This document shows positions 25,350 to 38,100 of a stretch of 64,000 nucleotides of DNA, piece by piece. Within the stretch, counting starts at the first letter, position 1. Each line of letters begins with the position of its first letter. The DNA is from Pipra filicauda (taxonomy: Eukaryota; Chordata; Aves; Passeriformes; Pipridae). The position numbers and the translations under genes were made by a program. Location of the stretch: NCBI RefSeq assembly GCF_003945595.2, contig NW_024103441.1, forward strand, positions 1,054,001 to 1,118,000, read 5' to 3'. The notes below the pieces were generated by a model. It saw nothing but the letters and a program-made list of their open reading frames with translations. It was not told the origin of the DNA and made no database searches.

Positions 25350-27430
25350 CAATACTCAATTTTAATTGTCCATGTGATTGATACACACTGTAGTCTAAGG
25401 ATTCGGTCTGGATACAGAATTGCTTCAAGATGATTTAGTGAAAGACCCAATCCCATGGCCAGGGCAGAGCAAAGCAATCGAGAAATGCACCAAAATGCAA
25501 AGCTGTAATTACTGGATGCCACTTTTAATATTTCTGAGGGGAACAAAACAGGCTCTTTGCCACCCGTGCAAGGGAGATGGCAAATGGGGAGATTCTGCTT
25601 TCCTTTGCCTCTGCAGGTCATGAGGGAATAAAACACTGAGCAAGTGACATCATTCCATTTACTCACCACATCTCTTCCTGTTCCTGGACACTGCCAAGGT
25701 GCACACTAAGCTGGACACTTCTGGTTTAATGTGGGAATTCTTTCCAGCAGAAAATCTCTATGAGAGGTATTTAATTACACAGCACAGATGGAATCTGTGA
25801 CATACTGTAGTGGCAGATACTTTTAGCAAATAAGATTATGATATACAAAAGGCCTTAAACCACACAGGACAAACATAATCTGACCTTTAGTGCAGAAGGA
25901 CATTAATCACAATGGAACAGAAGATCTCAAGGATCTCCCAAGTATCTTACAGACAGAAACGAAGAGTAATTTACTGAAGAGGTGTAACAATGTAAGAATC
26001 AATTCACCAAAAGGTAATGGTACCACTGTTCATATTCACAGCTACATAGTTTCAAACTAAATGAGTCTTCAAAGGAAGTAAGTCTGGGGTTGAGTTAACA
26101 CCTGTAGAATGCAATGGGAGTTGGGAGTGGGATTCCTTCCACCAACACTTCAAACCCCAGCACAGATTCGAAGCATGGAAATTCTTTTGGCTCCAGGGTC
26201 AAACCCAACACCCAAGGTACCCCTGGAGTTCTTTTCCCCACTCCTTCCCAGGTGCCTGCACTGTCAGTCAATGCCATGGGGGTCAGACCCTTCTGTGACA
26301 CAGCAAACAGGACCCTCCACTCCTGCTCCTCATCTTTGAACTTTGTACCCAGGTTATGATGTTCCACAAGGGACTTCCACACAGTCTGCTATTGTTTGAC
26401 TATCTTCATCAAATCAGAAACCATCACTCTGCAACTCTTCCAGTCACGGAAGAGTTCACACAGAACTCTCCAGACTATAACCCATCCCAGCCAATAGATT
26501 CTCACTATCAGCTCTCTCTTCCCACCCCTCCATCCAAGGTTATCATCCTCAATACTGAAGTTCAACCTCCTTGGTTTCTATCCCACTCCTCTATGAAATA
26601 AGTAATATTAAAAAGTGTATCAAAATCTGTTTCCATCTAAAAAAGATATAAAAATCATCTTCCCAAGAGCCAATAATCTGTCAGCATCTGGAATTTTGAC
26701 AAATGGTTTACCAAAACTTGCTAGTCCCAGGACCAAAATGAAAATTGTCTCTGGTAGCACAAACGGTGGAGTTTGGGCTTTGTTTTGATTTGGTTTGGGG
26801 TTTTGACAAGCATTGCTGAAGTAAAACAAAAGCCTGGTATGAATTTTATCCTTATTTGATAATAATCTAACCTCAAATCATCTCTAACTCTATTTCAACC
26901 TCAGAAAGAACCCAAAACCCAAACCAAAAAACACACCACACCAAAAAAAGCACAGAACAAAACCAACAAAAACCCACAAGAAAACCTGAGTATGTTGCTT
27001 TTTGTTCATGACAAAAAAAATATCACAGCAAAGAGAAGCAGGGCAGTGCTGCCTCAGGCACTGACAGGCCTCCTTTGCAGTGCCAGGTTACCTTCCCTCC
27101 TTGCAAGGGGCCCCCCAGAACAGAAGGAACCAGCAATAAAATAGATCCAGTTCATCTCCTGCCTCCCCAAGCTCCCCGTGGCTGTGCTGCTCTCAGGCAC
27201 TGCTCTGTCAGGGCTCTGGAGCACTCTGCAGTGCTCGGGGAGAATTACCAACGCACACAGCAGCACACCAAAGACAGGCACACATTCCAAACTCCCAGAC
27301 TTCCATGGAGAACACCCACAGGAAGCATCATCCAGCTGCGGATGGTCCCTCACTCCTGGGATGGCGCCTTCAACACTGGGCAAAACCCCCACCCAAACCC
27401 GCTGCTCTGAAATCTCCAGGGGGGCTGCTT
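25350..27430. other. Intronic sequence without recognised gene
   Basis: Holds a G/T-rich run at 26774-26812 and an A/C-rich run at 26905-26985 that are roughly complementary, and a GC-richer patch at 27050-27420. Short open frames lack signatures. Confidence 0.55.
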
Positions 27431-27439
27431 TAAAGTCAT

Positions 27440-27690
27440 TAGGACTTTGTTTCTTTTTCACCTGAATGACACTCTAATTGAGAGTTCCCCGCAGAAATGT
27501 GTATCTGGGTAACTGCTGATTGCAGATGCACTGAGCGTTAAGCAATAGTTAACACTCATTAACGAGATTACCTGTTGTCATTAAGGGAGGACAAACAAAA
27601 ACAAAACCACCTCGGAAATTTCGGTGACTGAGGATGAACTGACATTAAAATTAGTCCCTTAAATAAAGTCACACACACGCACCCCCTTTA
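27440..27690. promoter_or_regulatory. Candidate enhancer block
   Basis: Repeated homeodomain cores (CTAATTG, TCATTAACGAG), an ACAAACAAAAACAAA run (FOX/SOX type), an ACCTGTTG E-box-like site and TTAAAATTAGTCC occur within 250 bases. There are no repeats or coding features. Candidate by motif density. Confidence 0.28.
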
Positions 27691-27699
27691 ACAGCAGCT

Positions 27700-30600
27700 G
27701 CCTCCATCCCAAATACAATCTCTGCAGTTACAGCAGCCCTGCTCCTGGAGCAGCACGTTAACAGAGAGTTAACTGCAACAAGCCCTTCACCAAATTCTTA
27801 AATGCTTCAAGTGCTGAAATATAAATGTCTCACCAGTATTGGGTATTTAAATTGAGTCTCTCAAGAACTCTTTAAAAGGAACAACCACTCAAATTCATCT
27901 ATAAATTCGAGGAAAACTCTAAGTATAGCTGGTGAAGGAAAATAATTTGTTAGAATCACTAGGAAAAAGTGTCCCTAAGAAAGTTTCAGTTTAGCAGTTA
28001 ATTCCAACCTGCAGTTAAAAAGGCACTAGCTGTCAGTCAGTTTTCTCACCCAACTCTATCATGAAAAGAAAAACTGACAGATCACAGGAGCTTGCCTTTG
28101 TAAACCAATTCGGGAACTTTCATGCTTCTTATTTGTTAGGTTAAAGGTTAAATTGCTGACCTCTGCCCTCCTGCTTAGCAGCCTTTCCCTTTTTCTGTAA
28201 AGCTTTATTTTGGGGCTGTATTTACATGGATTAGTCTCTTTTCACGCTAAGAAGGAATCTGTTCACAGCCAAAGCCTTAGTTCTGGTTGTACAAAAAGCA
28301 GTCACAATTATTCAGCAGCAGACAATGACCATATTGTGGATTTACAAAAAAACCACCTCAGCCATGGCAAGTTCTGTCCTTGCTGCACAAAACAATAGAA
28401 GAAAAATCTTATCAAGCATTCAAGAGAAAGCAAACAAAGCAGGCCCACTGTGAACTTGATGAAGATGTCAAGCTCCTTTAAAAAAATATAAATCAACAAA
28501 AGAGTTTAAAGTCTTGTGAGTGAGACTTTCTGTGCCGAATTTTTCTGTCTAGTTAAACAGTGCCAGCATAGCAATATAGTGCAGATTAGTAAATACTTGT
28601 GAGATAGACAGGACTGTAGACAGAAGCACTTAAAGCGTGAAGCAAAAAGGCCAAACTGCTCTCTTCCCACAAAATAACTTATAGCAGCAGCAGAACATTC
28701 AGTTAGAGCTCATATTAGCATTTGGGGGGGTTAGTAAATCGGGTATCATCAGATAAGAACATGCCTAAAAATGTGTTAGATAAAATTTACCATGGCTTGC
28801 AATATGACAGATTCTAATATTTTTTTCATCAAGTGAGTTTCTCATCAAATTGAGTTCCGTATTTCATTTATCCTGTAAAAACCAAACTGTGAACTGTCTT
28901 CCAACAAATCAGCTCAAACAGTGCTCTTGCCTTACCCAGACCCTGCAGTCCCAGTAAGCTCTTTGTTAAAATCTTCCTCCTTGTTTGCACTGAGAAGCAA
29001 AGCAATCAAATGGAAACAGAAAAACAAAGCAGCATCTCAGGAGAATTAGAATTCCCAAATCCCACCTATCTACTTAGGTTTGGTTTCTTTTCCAATCCTG
29101 CTTTAGGAAGTTTGGTGTAGCAACATAACACTGGAAAGATGGGACAGGGAAACTTGGGATTCCAGCCCATGTTCAACAGAAAGCCCTTATTTCATGGAAA
29201 GATACCTGAATTCTGCACTGCCTTTGTCATTCCTAAACCTTCAGCATGTTACTTATTTCTCAACACAGAATGGGCAGATTTGAACCAACAACGTTTTCAC
29301 CTTCAAAAATAAATGTTGCCCTCAGAGCTGCAGGGGTAAGGTTTACAAACTTCTGAATGACCAACTCTTAACTTAATCCTACTCCAGGAACTTTGCTTCT
29401 GTTCAGGAACATCCTCCATCTACCCGGGAGGTGCTGCCCTGCTCCCAACCCACAGTCTGTGGCAGAGGGTAATGCCAAGGGGCAGCAGGATTGCCCTGGC
29501 AGAGACAGAGACCTGCCAGCTCTCTTACCTGTGACAGTCCTGCCAGGGAAAGCACAGTGACAGCTGCAGAATAATCTCCGGGCGAGCACACGGTGACTGC
29601 TCCCAGCAGAGTTAAGGACTTCGATTAGTTTAAGTTATATATTTGTGATCTACTGGGAAGGGGGGGAGGGAGGGAAAGAGCTATTACAACCCAAGGCTAG
29701 AACATGAAAAGTAAAGAAGGAAGTACTTAAACTACTCACAAGCTTCTAGTAGGAACAAGATTAGTAGTACATGCTACTCTCAGAGCCAATTCAAATGCAA
29801 ATTTCATCCTTTCACTCAAACAATGATAAACTACCTCAGAGTTAATAGTTTCCTTCTAAGATTCATCTCCCTTTTCAACTTAGTGGTATGTTTTCGAGAA
29901 AAGAAAGAAGCACATGGCGAGTCTTACAGCAAGACCCTTTAAATTCTGTCATAAAAGAAGTAGCATAAACTACATTTCCTTTCCTAATCCAGTGAACATT
30001 TGTTAAACTCTAACACACACTTTGTCCACACTGTCGCATTTAGGCTTCTAACTTACCACGGTTCTTAAAAAAATAAAACAAGAAAGAAATCCTTTAGCTG
30101 TACTAAACCATTTCAGCTTTTTCCTTGAACACACAGCAAGAATTTATGCTACACTCACAAAAAGATGAAAGATGAGGTCCTTGGAGAGAAAGGCCTTTTG
30201 GCACACTACATGGTAAAGCTACAGATTTGACATACTTTTATAATGTCTGCTTTGGCAAGAACACAAAAACCCCACACAAAAGCGTGGTACGTCCTCCCAG
30301 ACAGGGGTGCAGGGGGTGTCCTACTCTTGTGAGCATTTACTTTCAAATGCTCTCACTTCAGAGACTATTTTGATCGGTTACTTTAGACTAACAAATTCTC
30401 TTTTGCTACATGAACAGTTTGACAGTCAGACTACAATTCTCCTCACAGCCCCATCTAACAAGAGAGAATCTTTGGCTGGGGTCCAGCCAGAGCCTTAAAT
30501 TTGTCACATCCTATTTCTGATGAATGATCTGCAGCAGTTTTAAGATCACAAAGTGCTTTGAAAGTTAAAAGAAAAATTTCACAAGTAGTAAGTTTTCACT

Positions 30601-32040
30601 TTCTTTATAAAGGTATTTAAACAAAAACTGCTAGTAGATTCTTTCTACTTCTGCATCTCAAAAAGAGCCAAAACAATCTTTCAGCTGAGGTTAAAAAAAT
30701 AGGAAACAGTTGCAATGCACTTGCCTACAACATATCAAAAGGCTAGAACTGGATTTCCAGAAGTGCTCAAGTGCTTAAGCAGTTATCATTTGTAAAAGAA
30801 ACAATACAAGCTCTTTGTAATTTACTGCCTCCATTTCTGGGAAGTTTCACTGTTATGAGATGCCACGGCAAATACACAAATCACAGTGTCAGAAAACACT
30901 TTGATTCCTTCCTTTACACAAAGATTAAAAATATGAAAAGAGATCCAGGAAAAGAGCAGTATTTGACACAAAGCTTCTCTCTCACTCTCGAATTATCCCC
31001 AATGTGTAACAATTCCAGAGAGTGCGAGAAGACCACGCAGCAAAGGCACAGACTGACCATCAAAACTAATTCCTTTCACTATTGGTCAATGTTTTCCCTA
31101 GAATATTTCATTTTTAAAATCAAGCCATGACTATTTTTTTCTCCTGAAAGTAAGTGTGTGGGAGTTGGTGAGAAGCACCAGACTTGTAACTTCCTATCCC
31201 TGACATACTTACACCTGACACACAACACGGATTTCTCACTGGATAAATTCCATGTACTGTCACTGTAAAACGCAGACTCTGCTCTTTCTATTCTGGTTTG
31301 CTGCTTCTCACTTGTGGTGAGAAGGCTCCCGGCTCGGGAGCAGCACATCCTGCAAAGAGGGAACACAGGAGGCCTGCAGGGATGAACAAGGAGCTCCTGG
31401 ACAAACCAAACTCAAACAGGCAGCGTACAGAGGGTGGGAGCAGGGAAACCACACACACTGACTGAGCTTCAGCCAGCCAAGGGGAGCTCCCAGGTGCCAC
31501 AGAAATCACAATCACCAGGCAAAGAAACGGTTTGGTATCCCCTTCTCCTATAGAAACACATTTTTAATAATGAATTTTCATCTTAACATTCCCAGTCACA
31601 GCTGCAGCTTTCTTGCTTCACAGTTCTCAAAACAAAGACATCCCGTTTACTTCAAGTGACTCAGTACAAAAAATCCATAAGTTTCCAAGATCTGTGAACC
31701 CAACAAAGAAAAGCACAAACACAGCCCTTAGATACAACTGAATGCCAGAATTGTAAAGCACACCAAAGACTTCACGTGCCAAAAACATACAATGCTGAGC
31801 AGAGATGAGCACCATTGCTAAACAATCCAGAGGGGAAAGGACAGCGAGACCACAGCAGGCTGATCCAGGGATCATTTCCTCTCTCAGTTCCCACATTTCA
31901 GCGTGGTTTGGCAGAGTCCTGCCTGGGTTGGAATAAAACAACGTTTGCCTTTTCAACGTCTTCGCTTGCAATGAAGTTCTTCTCTTTGTACCTCATACGA
32001 AACATCTCCCAGATGATCCTGAAGTTTACCTTTCTAGAAA
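27700..32040. other. Intronic sequence without recognised gene
   Basis: AT-rich intron with a short GC patch at 29410-29590 and a G-run cluster at 29655-29674. An open minus-strand stretch next to the CR1 insertion (31884-32046) is discussed as an observation. No exon, RNA gene or further transposon was recognised. Confidence 0.55.
29655..29674 (+). other. G-quadruplex-forming run
   Basis: GGG AA GGGGGGG A GGG A GGG on the plus strand meets the G3+N1-7 rule with very short loops, which usually gives stable quadruplexes. It lies in intron 2 on the strand that is the template for DENND1A. Confidence 0.6.
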
Positions 32041-32054
32041 TCAAACCTTAGGAT

Positions 32055-32500
32055 CCTTGGATAAGTCAGGTTGGAAAGGACCTCAGGAGGTCTCCAGTTC
32101 AATCTCCTGCCAAAGATGGGCCAGGTGTGAGGTCAGACCAGCTTGTTGAGGCTGTGAAGCAGTTGGGTCTTGAAAAGCTCCCAGGATGGGGATGCACAAC
32201 CCTGCGAGCGCCCTGCTCTGATCCGTGACTCCTCCTGGTGAACACGTTCACGTCTCTTGAATCAGCCTGTCACTGCACCTTGTCCTGCTGCCAGGCACCA
32301 CTGTGGGGAGCCTGGATGTCCCCTCCCAGAGAACTCCTCACAGGTGTGGAAGCTGCTGCTTCATTCCCTGGAGCCTCCTCCTTCTCTGGACCCAGCCCAG
32401 CACTCGTCTCCTCACAGTGAAGTGCTCCAGCTCACCGTCCTCACGGCCCCCACTGAACTGGTTCCAGTTTATTGACATCTTCCTTGGAGCCCAGAACAGG
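32055..32500 (-). mobile_element. CR1 LINE fragment, minus strand (3' end at left)
   Basis: The plus strand reads GTTGGAAAGGACCTCAGGAG, then segments on losing the argument with the reverse complement of avian CR1: the small-contig phrase GAAAAGCTCCCAGGATGGGG, TGTCACTGCACCTTGTCCTG, CCTCACAGTGAAG and TTTATTGACATCTTCCTTGG. In order these match the reverse complement of the CR1 3' untranslated region followed by the last part of the reverse-transcriptase ORF. The element is therefore inserted on the minus strand and is 5'-truncated with small deletions. Divergence suggests an old insertion. Confidence 0.8.
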
Positions 32501-32554
32501 TTTCTTCCTTCTGCAGTCGACTGTCTTGGTGACTGGGAACCTTCCCCAGCCAGC

Positions 32555-32712
32555 CCTGGCCCAGCTGCCCAGGGCAGTGGTGGGGTCCCCACCCCTGGGG
32601 ATCCACAGGACGTGCAGACACAGGGCTTGGGGACAAGGCCTTGGCACTGTCACGGTTATGGTTGGACCCAAAGATCTTAAAGGTCTTTTCCAATCTAAAT
32701 AATTCTATATGA
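32555..32712 (+). mobile_element. CR1 LINE 3' end, plus strand
   Basis: CAGGGCAGTGGTGGGGTCCC, CACTGTCACGGTTATGGTTG and GATCTTAAAGGTCTTTTCCA, ending in AATCTAAATAATTCTAT, follow the sense-strand CR1 3' end, whose terminus is a short ATTCTATG-type repeat. The 3' end is at about 32712. It is preceded closely by a minus-strand CR1, and the two have different 3' end sequences, so they are separate subfamilies. Confidence 0.85.
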
Positions 32713-32719
32713 CAGCAAA

Positions 32720-35050
32720 TGGAAAATGCTGTTTTCATCCATTTCAACAGTTATGAACCAAACAACATTTAATGCAAGGCTGTGAATTCCATGAGCAGTA
32801 ACGTGACTCGAATGCACTACTGTCCGTGGGGAGTTACGAACACCAGTCAGTGCCTCCCATTTCAGCAGGATGCAAGTGAACTGGGAAACATATTAAAGCT
32901 TTAAATTCCAGCTGATATTCCACACTCCCATGGCAAACACCCTTTGCTACTTTCTCACTTTCCCTCTTGCAGTTCTCTCCCCATCCCACCAGGCTGGGGG
33001 AGCGAGTGGCTGCGTGGGGCTGAGCTGCCAGCTGGGGTTAGTCCATGACAGCTACCCAAGTTTGGAATCACAAAACAGAGCAAGTTGTATCATCCCACAA
33101 GCCACACAGTCCCCCACACCAGGACAGTTACAGCTTTGGAGCAATTCATTCTCCTCAAGACCAGGTCAGAAGATTGATATCAGAATTAAGAGCATTTTAA
33201 GTACCAACAGCACTATTACACGAGACATGGACTTAAAAAACAGTCGTCTTAGTTAATTTGGGGATTGATTAAATGGGGAGAAATAGTTTTTCAAACTTGC
33301 CTGATAATTTGCTCCTTATACACCTTTTATACATTTTGCTTTTCTTAACAGTAGCTGCTCCTGGCCATGTCCCACACATTCCCTGACTGCACAAAAATAA
33401 AACCTGATCCCTATTCCTGGGTTTCGGGCAAAGAACAGCCAGCCAAGAAGCAGAAGGAAGCTCTGTGGAGGTCTCTAGGTCTGCATTTCTGGAATGGTGA
33501 TTTGTCTGGGACATGGTACAGCTGTTAAGTACAGTTGACACTGCAGAGAATCAAACAATCTTCATTTGAAGCAAAATGACAAAGTATTTGGGGATACACA
33601 AATCTAAGGCTTCTGAGAATAAAGGGCACCTCTTAAAAATAAAAATAATTGGTTGGGAAAAAATCTCTTAAAAGAATACCCAGAGAGAATGAATAACTTC
33701 AGAATACATGAGTTGCAAAAACAACTTTTAGAACTTTTTTTACTCCCTAAAAAGAATTTCTGAAGATTTTGCACCTAGAAGTACATCCAACAAACCTAAA
33801 AACACAACTAAGTGAAACTCCCACAGAATCAGTTGGTTTATAGAACAAAATGTATACTAAATTCTCCAATTAAAAACCTGTAAAGTAGTTTCCGTGCTTT
33901 TTAACCCACCTTCCCACAGCAGGGAATTAATCCCTCCAGGGGGATGCAAACAAACTTCAAAGAGAAGATTATACCCAGACACTAGTACTGTACAATGTAA
34001 TGTTTATGGTCAAATTTGTTCCGATTTTCTGGCACTAGAATCCAGGTCAGATGTGCAGAAACAAAGAGCAGTTATTAACAGGGCTCCTGCAGTTCCCTGG
34101 CCCAGCTGGGATGGCACAGAGCAGGAGGACAAGCCAGGCCTGTGCTCCAGTCCCAGCTCCCAGGGAGGCTCTGGCAGGACAGGCCAGAGCTGCAGCTCCT
34201 TGACTTCTGTGCAGACAGAGCAGGAGAGAAGGGGCTTTCCAGCCCCTGAGGTATCAGAACTGTCTCCTTTGGTTCACTGCACCACATCTACAGCACCCGT
34301 GTGATCACTCCAGAACTGACAAAAGAAATCTCACTTCAGCATATGCTGACTAATCACAACTATTTAATGCTGACATCCCTCCTTTCTGTAGCATTCTAGA
34401 GACTGAACTGAATTCTGGGAAAATGAATTTCAGCCTTTGCTTTCCCTGCCTATTTGATCAAGTTCCTCAGGTTACACAAGAGCACGGTCAAAAATTCACA
34501 AATACCCTTAGGTGTTGGTTTCAGCAGTCACTAGCATAAACATTGGAATACTTGTCAAAAACCATATCAGGAAAAAACACTTGTATAGTTATGGCAGGAC
34601 AACAATGTTTGGTAAAAACAGTTAACCAAATCACAAGCTGTGTCCATGTCTTATTTCCAGATAAAGTCACTTGATCAAAGAATTCTGGGAGCAGATAAAA
34701 ATAATTCTGTAGACAAGTAAGAAAGAGGAAGTAAAAATAAATTCCACACGAGATGTTTTAAGAGCATTTTTTTTATTTTTAACTACCCCTTTCTTACATG
34801 AGCAGCAAATACCAACCTGAAAAAGCACTTTTTCAACCTAATGAAGAAAGTTATTTCTATTTTAAGAGACAAAAAAAGGGCAAAACAGTCAAAGAAATTT
34901 GAAAATTGCCCACAATCAGGGACAGAGGCAAGAATTTCTCTTTATTAGTCCTAACTGTACAGGATTCCACAAAACCAGTGATTAGGATATCTCTAAGAGC
35001 TAGAAAAGCATAGTATTAAATATACCTCATGATCTCCCAAAACATGGTTC
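32720..35050. other. Intronic sequence without recognised gene
   Basis: AT-rich intron 2 between the CR1 pair and exon 2, with a GC-richer patch at 34080-34250. No splice-bounded open frame with DENN-family residues was seen. Confidence 0.6.
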
Positions 35051-35102
35051 TTACCAACAGTTTCAAGCAATAAACAGGCAGAATTACAGTGCAAAGCAGT
35101 AC

Positions 35103-35173
35103 CTTTCCCAATGCAGCTGATTCCTGAGTGGGTCACTTCTGCATACACCTCAAAGGTAGTTTCTGGGTTTTGT
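35103..35173 (-). CDS. DENND1A: DENND1A coding exon 2 (start of the upstream DENN lobe)
   Basis: The exon follows a pyrimidine-rich tract ending in CAG at 35174-35176. Its first base completes the Lys codon split at the end of exon 1, and it then reads QNPETTFEVYAEV followed by THSGISCIGK. The first ten residues match human DENND1A as I remember it; the following residues differ from the human VAYPRTGG stretch. This part opens the upstream DENN lobe of the Rab35 exchange module. The 3' end is uncertain. I chose AAAG|GTACTG (exon end 35103) because GKG can then run into the GTLSDPE-like sequence expected from exon 3. A stronger donor consensus, GTTG|GTAAGA, lies 48 bases further on (exon end 35055) in the same phase. 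Both stop in phase 1. Confidence 0.88.
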
Positions 35174-35179
35174 CTGAAA

Positions 35180-38100
35180 GGAGAGAAAAGCACAGAGCAC
35201 ACTGAGAATGTGGTTTAAGTGCACTTGCCACTGCACAGTCACAGAGCACTCTGGGAACACACAGGGAACAACAAGAGCCAGGGAAACCCCAGCCCTGATC
35301 TCACCTCAGAGAGAGGGGCTCACACAGAGGGACAGGTTAGGCCAGTTCTTGCCCACAGCAGTACATTTTATCACATGTGCAACTTAGAAAAGCAAGTTCT
35401 TTTCACCTCACCTTTATTTCCAAATGACAAATTAAATCACCTTTGTGCTAAACACAGGGATTTTTTTCAGGAAAAAAAAAAATCCTGGATACTCTTTTCA
35501 CCAAACTGAAAACAGTCACATTGTCCAACAAGGAACAAACAACCCAGATTCACATTTTCATTACTGTGACCCTGGAGTTCAACTTCATGACACCTACTTG
35601 CCCAGGAAGAAGGAAAAATAAAGAAGCTGCAGCCAAGAGGAGGTGAAGTCATTTCATTTCACACCACTGAGAAAGTTAAGCGGCTGTATCTGGGGGGAAG
35701 ACAGTTCCCTTCTTAATACCTGCCAAAATAGTTCTATCTCTGTCAAAAAAAGGCCGAGCTGGACAATATTACAAATGCACAAGGTTTGGCCTCCTGAGAC
35801 TCCAGGGCCTTGAATCCAGAAATTTGCCAGATGCAAGGAAATACAATAGTCAAAACCAACACCAAACTGAGCTACAAAACATAAATAAAGCTTGAGGAAA
35901 GAGACATACTCTGTGCAAGATTTATAAATACACCAGCACTAAAAGTAAAACGTTGATGATATTACTTCAAAACAAACAAACAAGCCAGTTAGTGTATATT
36001 TTCAGTCCTTACTAATGTAACTCCATGAGTGATGCTCTGGAATTACATTTCACAATGTAATGAGGATGCAAAGGCAGCAGGTGATTAAATAAGAAAGAAT
36101 ATTTTGAGTTAGTCCCTGACTAACAATTTTAGCTACTCCAGAAATTTGTTATGAGATTAAAGAGAATCACACATTACACTGTAATTGTTAAGTTACTGAA
36201 ATAAGGATTTTGCAGGTCTGAACATGTGACACTTTATTCTTAGACTTTCTGGTTAAAGTCAAGAATCAAAATTGCATAATTACTGCTCCAAATTTATGGC
36301 TGTATAGTGATAATGTTGTCTCCTATGTGTTAATGCAAACGATCTAACATTAGAAAATTGCTGAGGTATAATTAACTTGTGAATTTTGTAACTCCCTTAC
36401 AGCTAAGGACAAAAATAATGACAAGACCCACAAATACATATGCTAGAATTCCTAACTGAACAGTAACCTAAAAAATTAAACTCATCTTACCCAACATCTG
36501 AAACCAAACAGATAAACATGTTGAGGAGTTCAGCTTACTCCTCAGAGAATTTCTATTATTTTTAATCCTACTTTAACAGCAAAAGGGATTAAGGAAAACA
36601 TTTCTAACCATGCCACAGGCCCATTTAGTCTAACTCAAGTGGCTCTAAGCCAAACCCCACACCTATTTAAACCGACAGAAAAGCCCCCACTGCTTTCAGT
36701 AGCACAGGATCACACTCCTCAGTTTTACAGAGCACCTCTCAGGAGCAACAATGGTTCACAATTCAATTAATGGTAATTTAATTTGCCACCAGTTCCCAAC
36801 TGATTTGTCTTAAGTGGTTGGATTTTTTTCTTTTTCAGAAAACTGCATTCGTAGGTTATGAGAAATCCAAAGTCAGCTGTTATTGTGCAATATAAAACAA
36901 ACTTGCACAATTCTCGCTGTGCTACTCGAGTTGCTGCCCATAATCTGCTGCAAATACTGGGGTTTAGCCACATTCCAACAATCATGGTACAGGATGAGGA
37001 TGGAATGATACCCCATAGCCGCAGAAATGTGTTTTTCCTTCCACACATACTGCTGGGCAGCCTTATCATACCCTCCTTGTCTACGTCTTTATTTTTAGCA
37101 CCCTGTTTCCTTAATTAAAAGTTTATGAATTTTATAATATTTTTACAGCTAATGGTTAAAATAACAAACACCCTTTTAGAATTATGTTAGAGCCCGTGTT
37201 CCAGTCCCTTAGTGAAAGCACTGTGTCACACAGCTGCCAGGAGCACAGACTACACCAAAACTTTCAGACAAAAAGACATTACATTTTGTATTTTAATTTT
37301 CCCTGACAAATGTCCATTGATTTCTATGAACAGTGAAACTGAGGTAGCTTTGCCAAGTGAGAAACTCGGTATTAAAGGCTGCATTCAACGACCAACACCT
37401 CAGTATGAGAATGAAGCCATTGTTGGACTGGGGATAGTTTATAACTTTGCAGTGGAATTAAGGAAACAAGTCACTGTGAGACTTCATACAGTTTGCAAAT
37501 ACAGCATAAACATGATCATAATGTGTATATTCTGCAGTCCACTTTTATGACTATTAAACTGACCTGCAGACATCTAATGCCACCTGTGCCTGGCACTGAG
37601 ACCTCAACCCCCTGCAACCCTCCACAGCAGCAGAGCCCTAAACACACACACTGAGTTTTCTTTCCTCCCCAGAATCACTTACAGACCCTCAGTCACTTAT
37701 CAAGTGAATATACAGATGCAATAAAAAAGAAAAAGCATAGGACACGTATGTACAAAAATACATAAGTACCTCATTGTATTGGGTCTGCCTGAGATGGTCA
37801 ACCCACCACACTCATTTATTTGAGAATTGGATAATTTCAGGAGGAAATGCAATACTCCTTTGTAAATAGAAATGTAGGAAGGAGCTGTATGAGGAAATAA
37901 TGCTTCTGTGATAAATGTCACTTGTATGAATTACTTCAAATCTCGGACGTAGAAATAACTTCTAAGCAATCAATAAGAAATTCAATTTTAAGTTGAAGTA
38001 ATATAATATTTCAAATAAAGTATTTATGTACCTTTTACTATGAAAAATTTTAGTTTTTACCAAACTGTAAGAGATTTATGCAGAATAAAATTAAACCAAG

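Larger units (their letters stand above)
1..35102 (-). other. DENND1A: DENND1A intron 2 (partial; continues beyond the window)
   Basis: Everything left of exon 2 is read as intron 2. I looked on the minus strand for codons of the next expected DENND1A residues (the FPEDY and FCFPFY motifs of the DENN lobe) and found no acceptable match. Exon 3 is therefore probably outside the window and this intron exceeds 35 kb. Large early introns are a known property of DENND1A. The interval holds only old LINE fragments, short tandem repeats, GC-rich patches and AT-rich blocks that look regulatory. A small or diverged exon could have been missed by eye. Confidence 0.7.

Noticed and set aside
36600..36720. 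Phrase resembling an old amniote interspersed repeat
   Set aside because: Too diverged and short to assign to a family without a repeat library.
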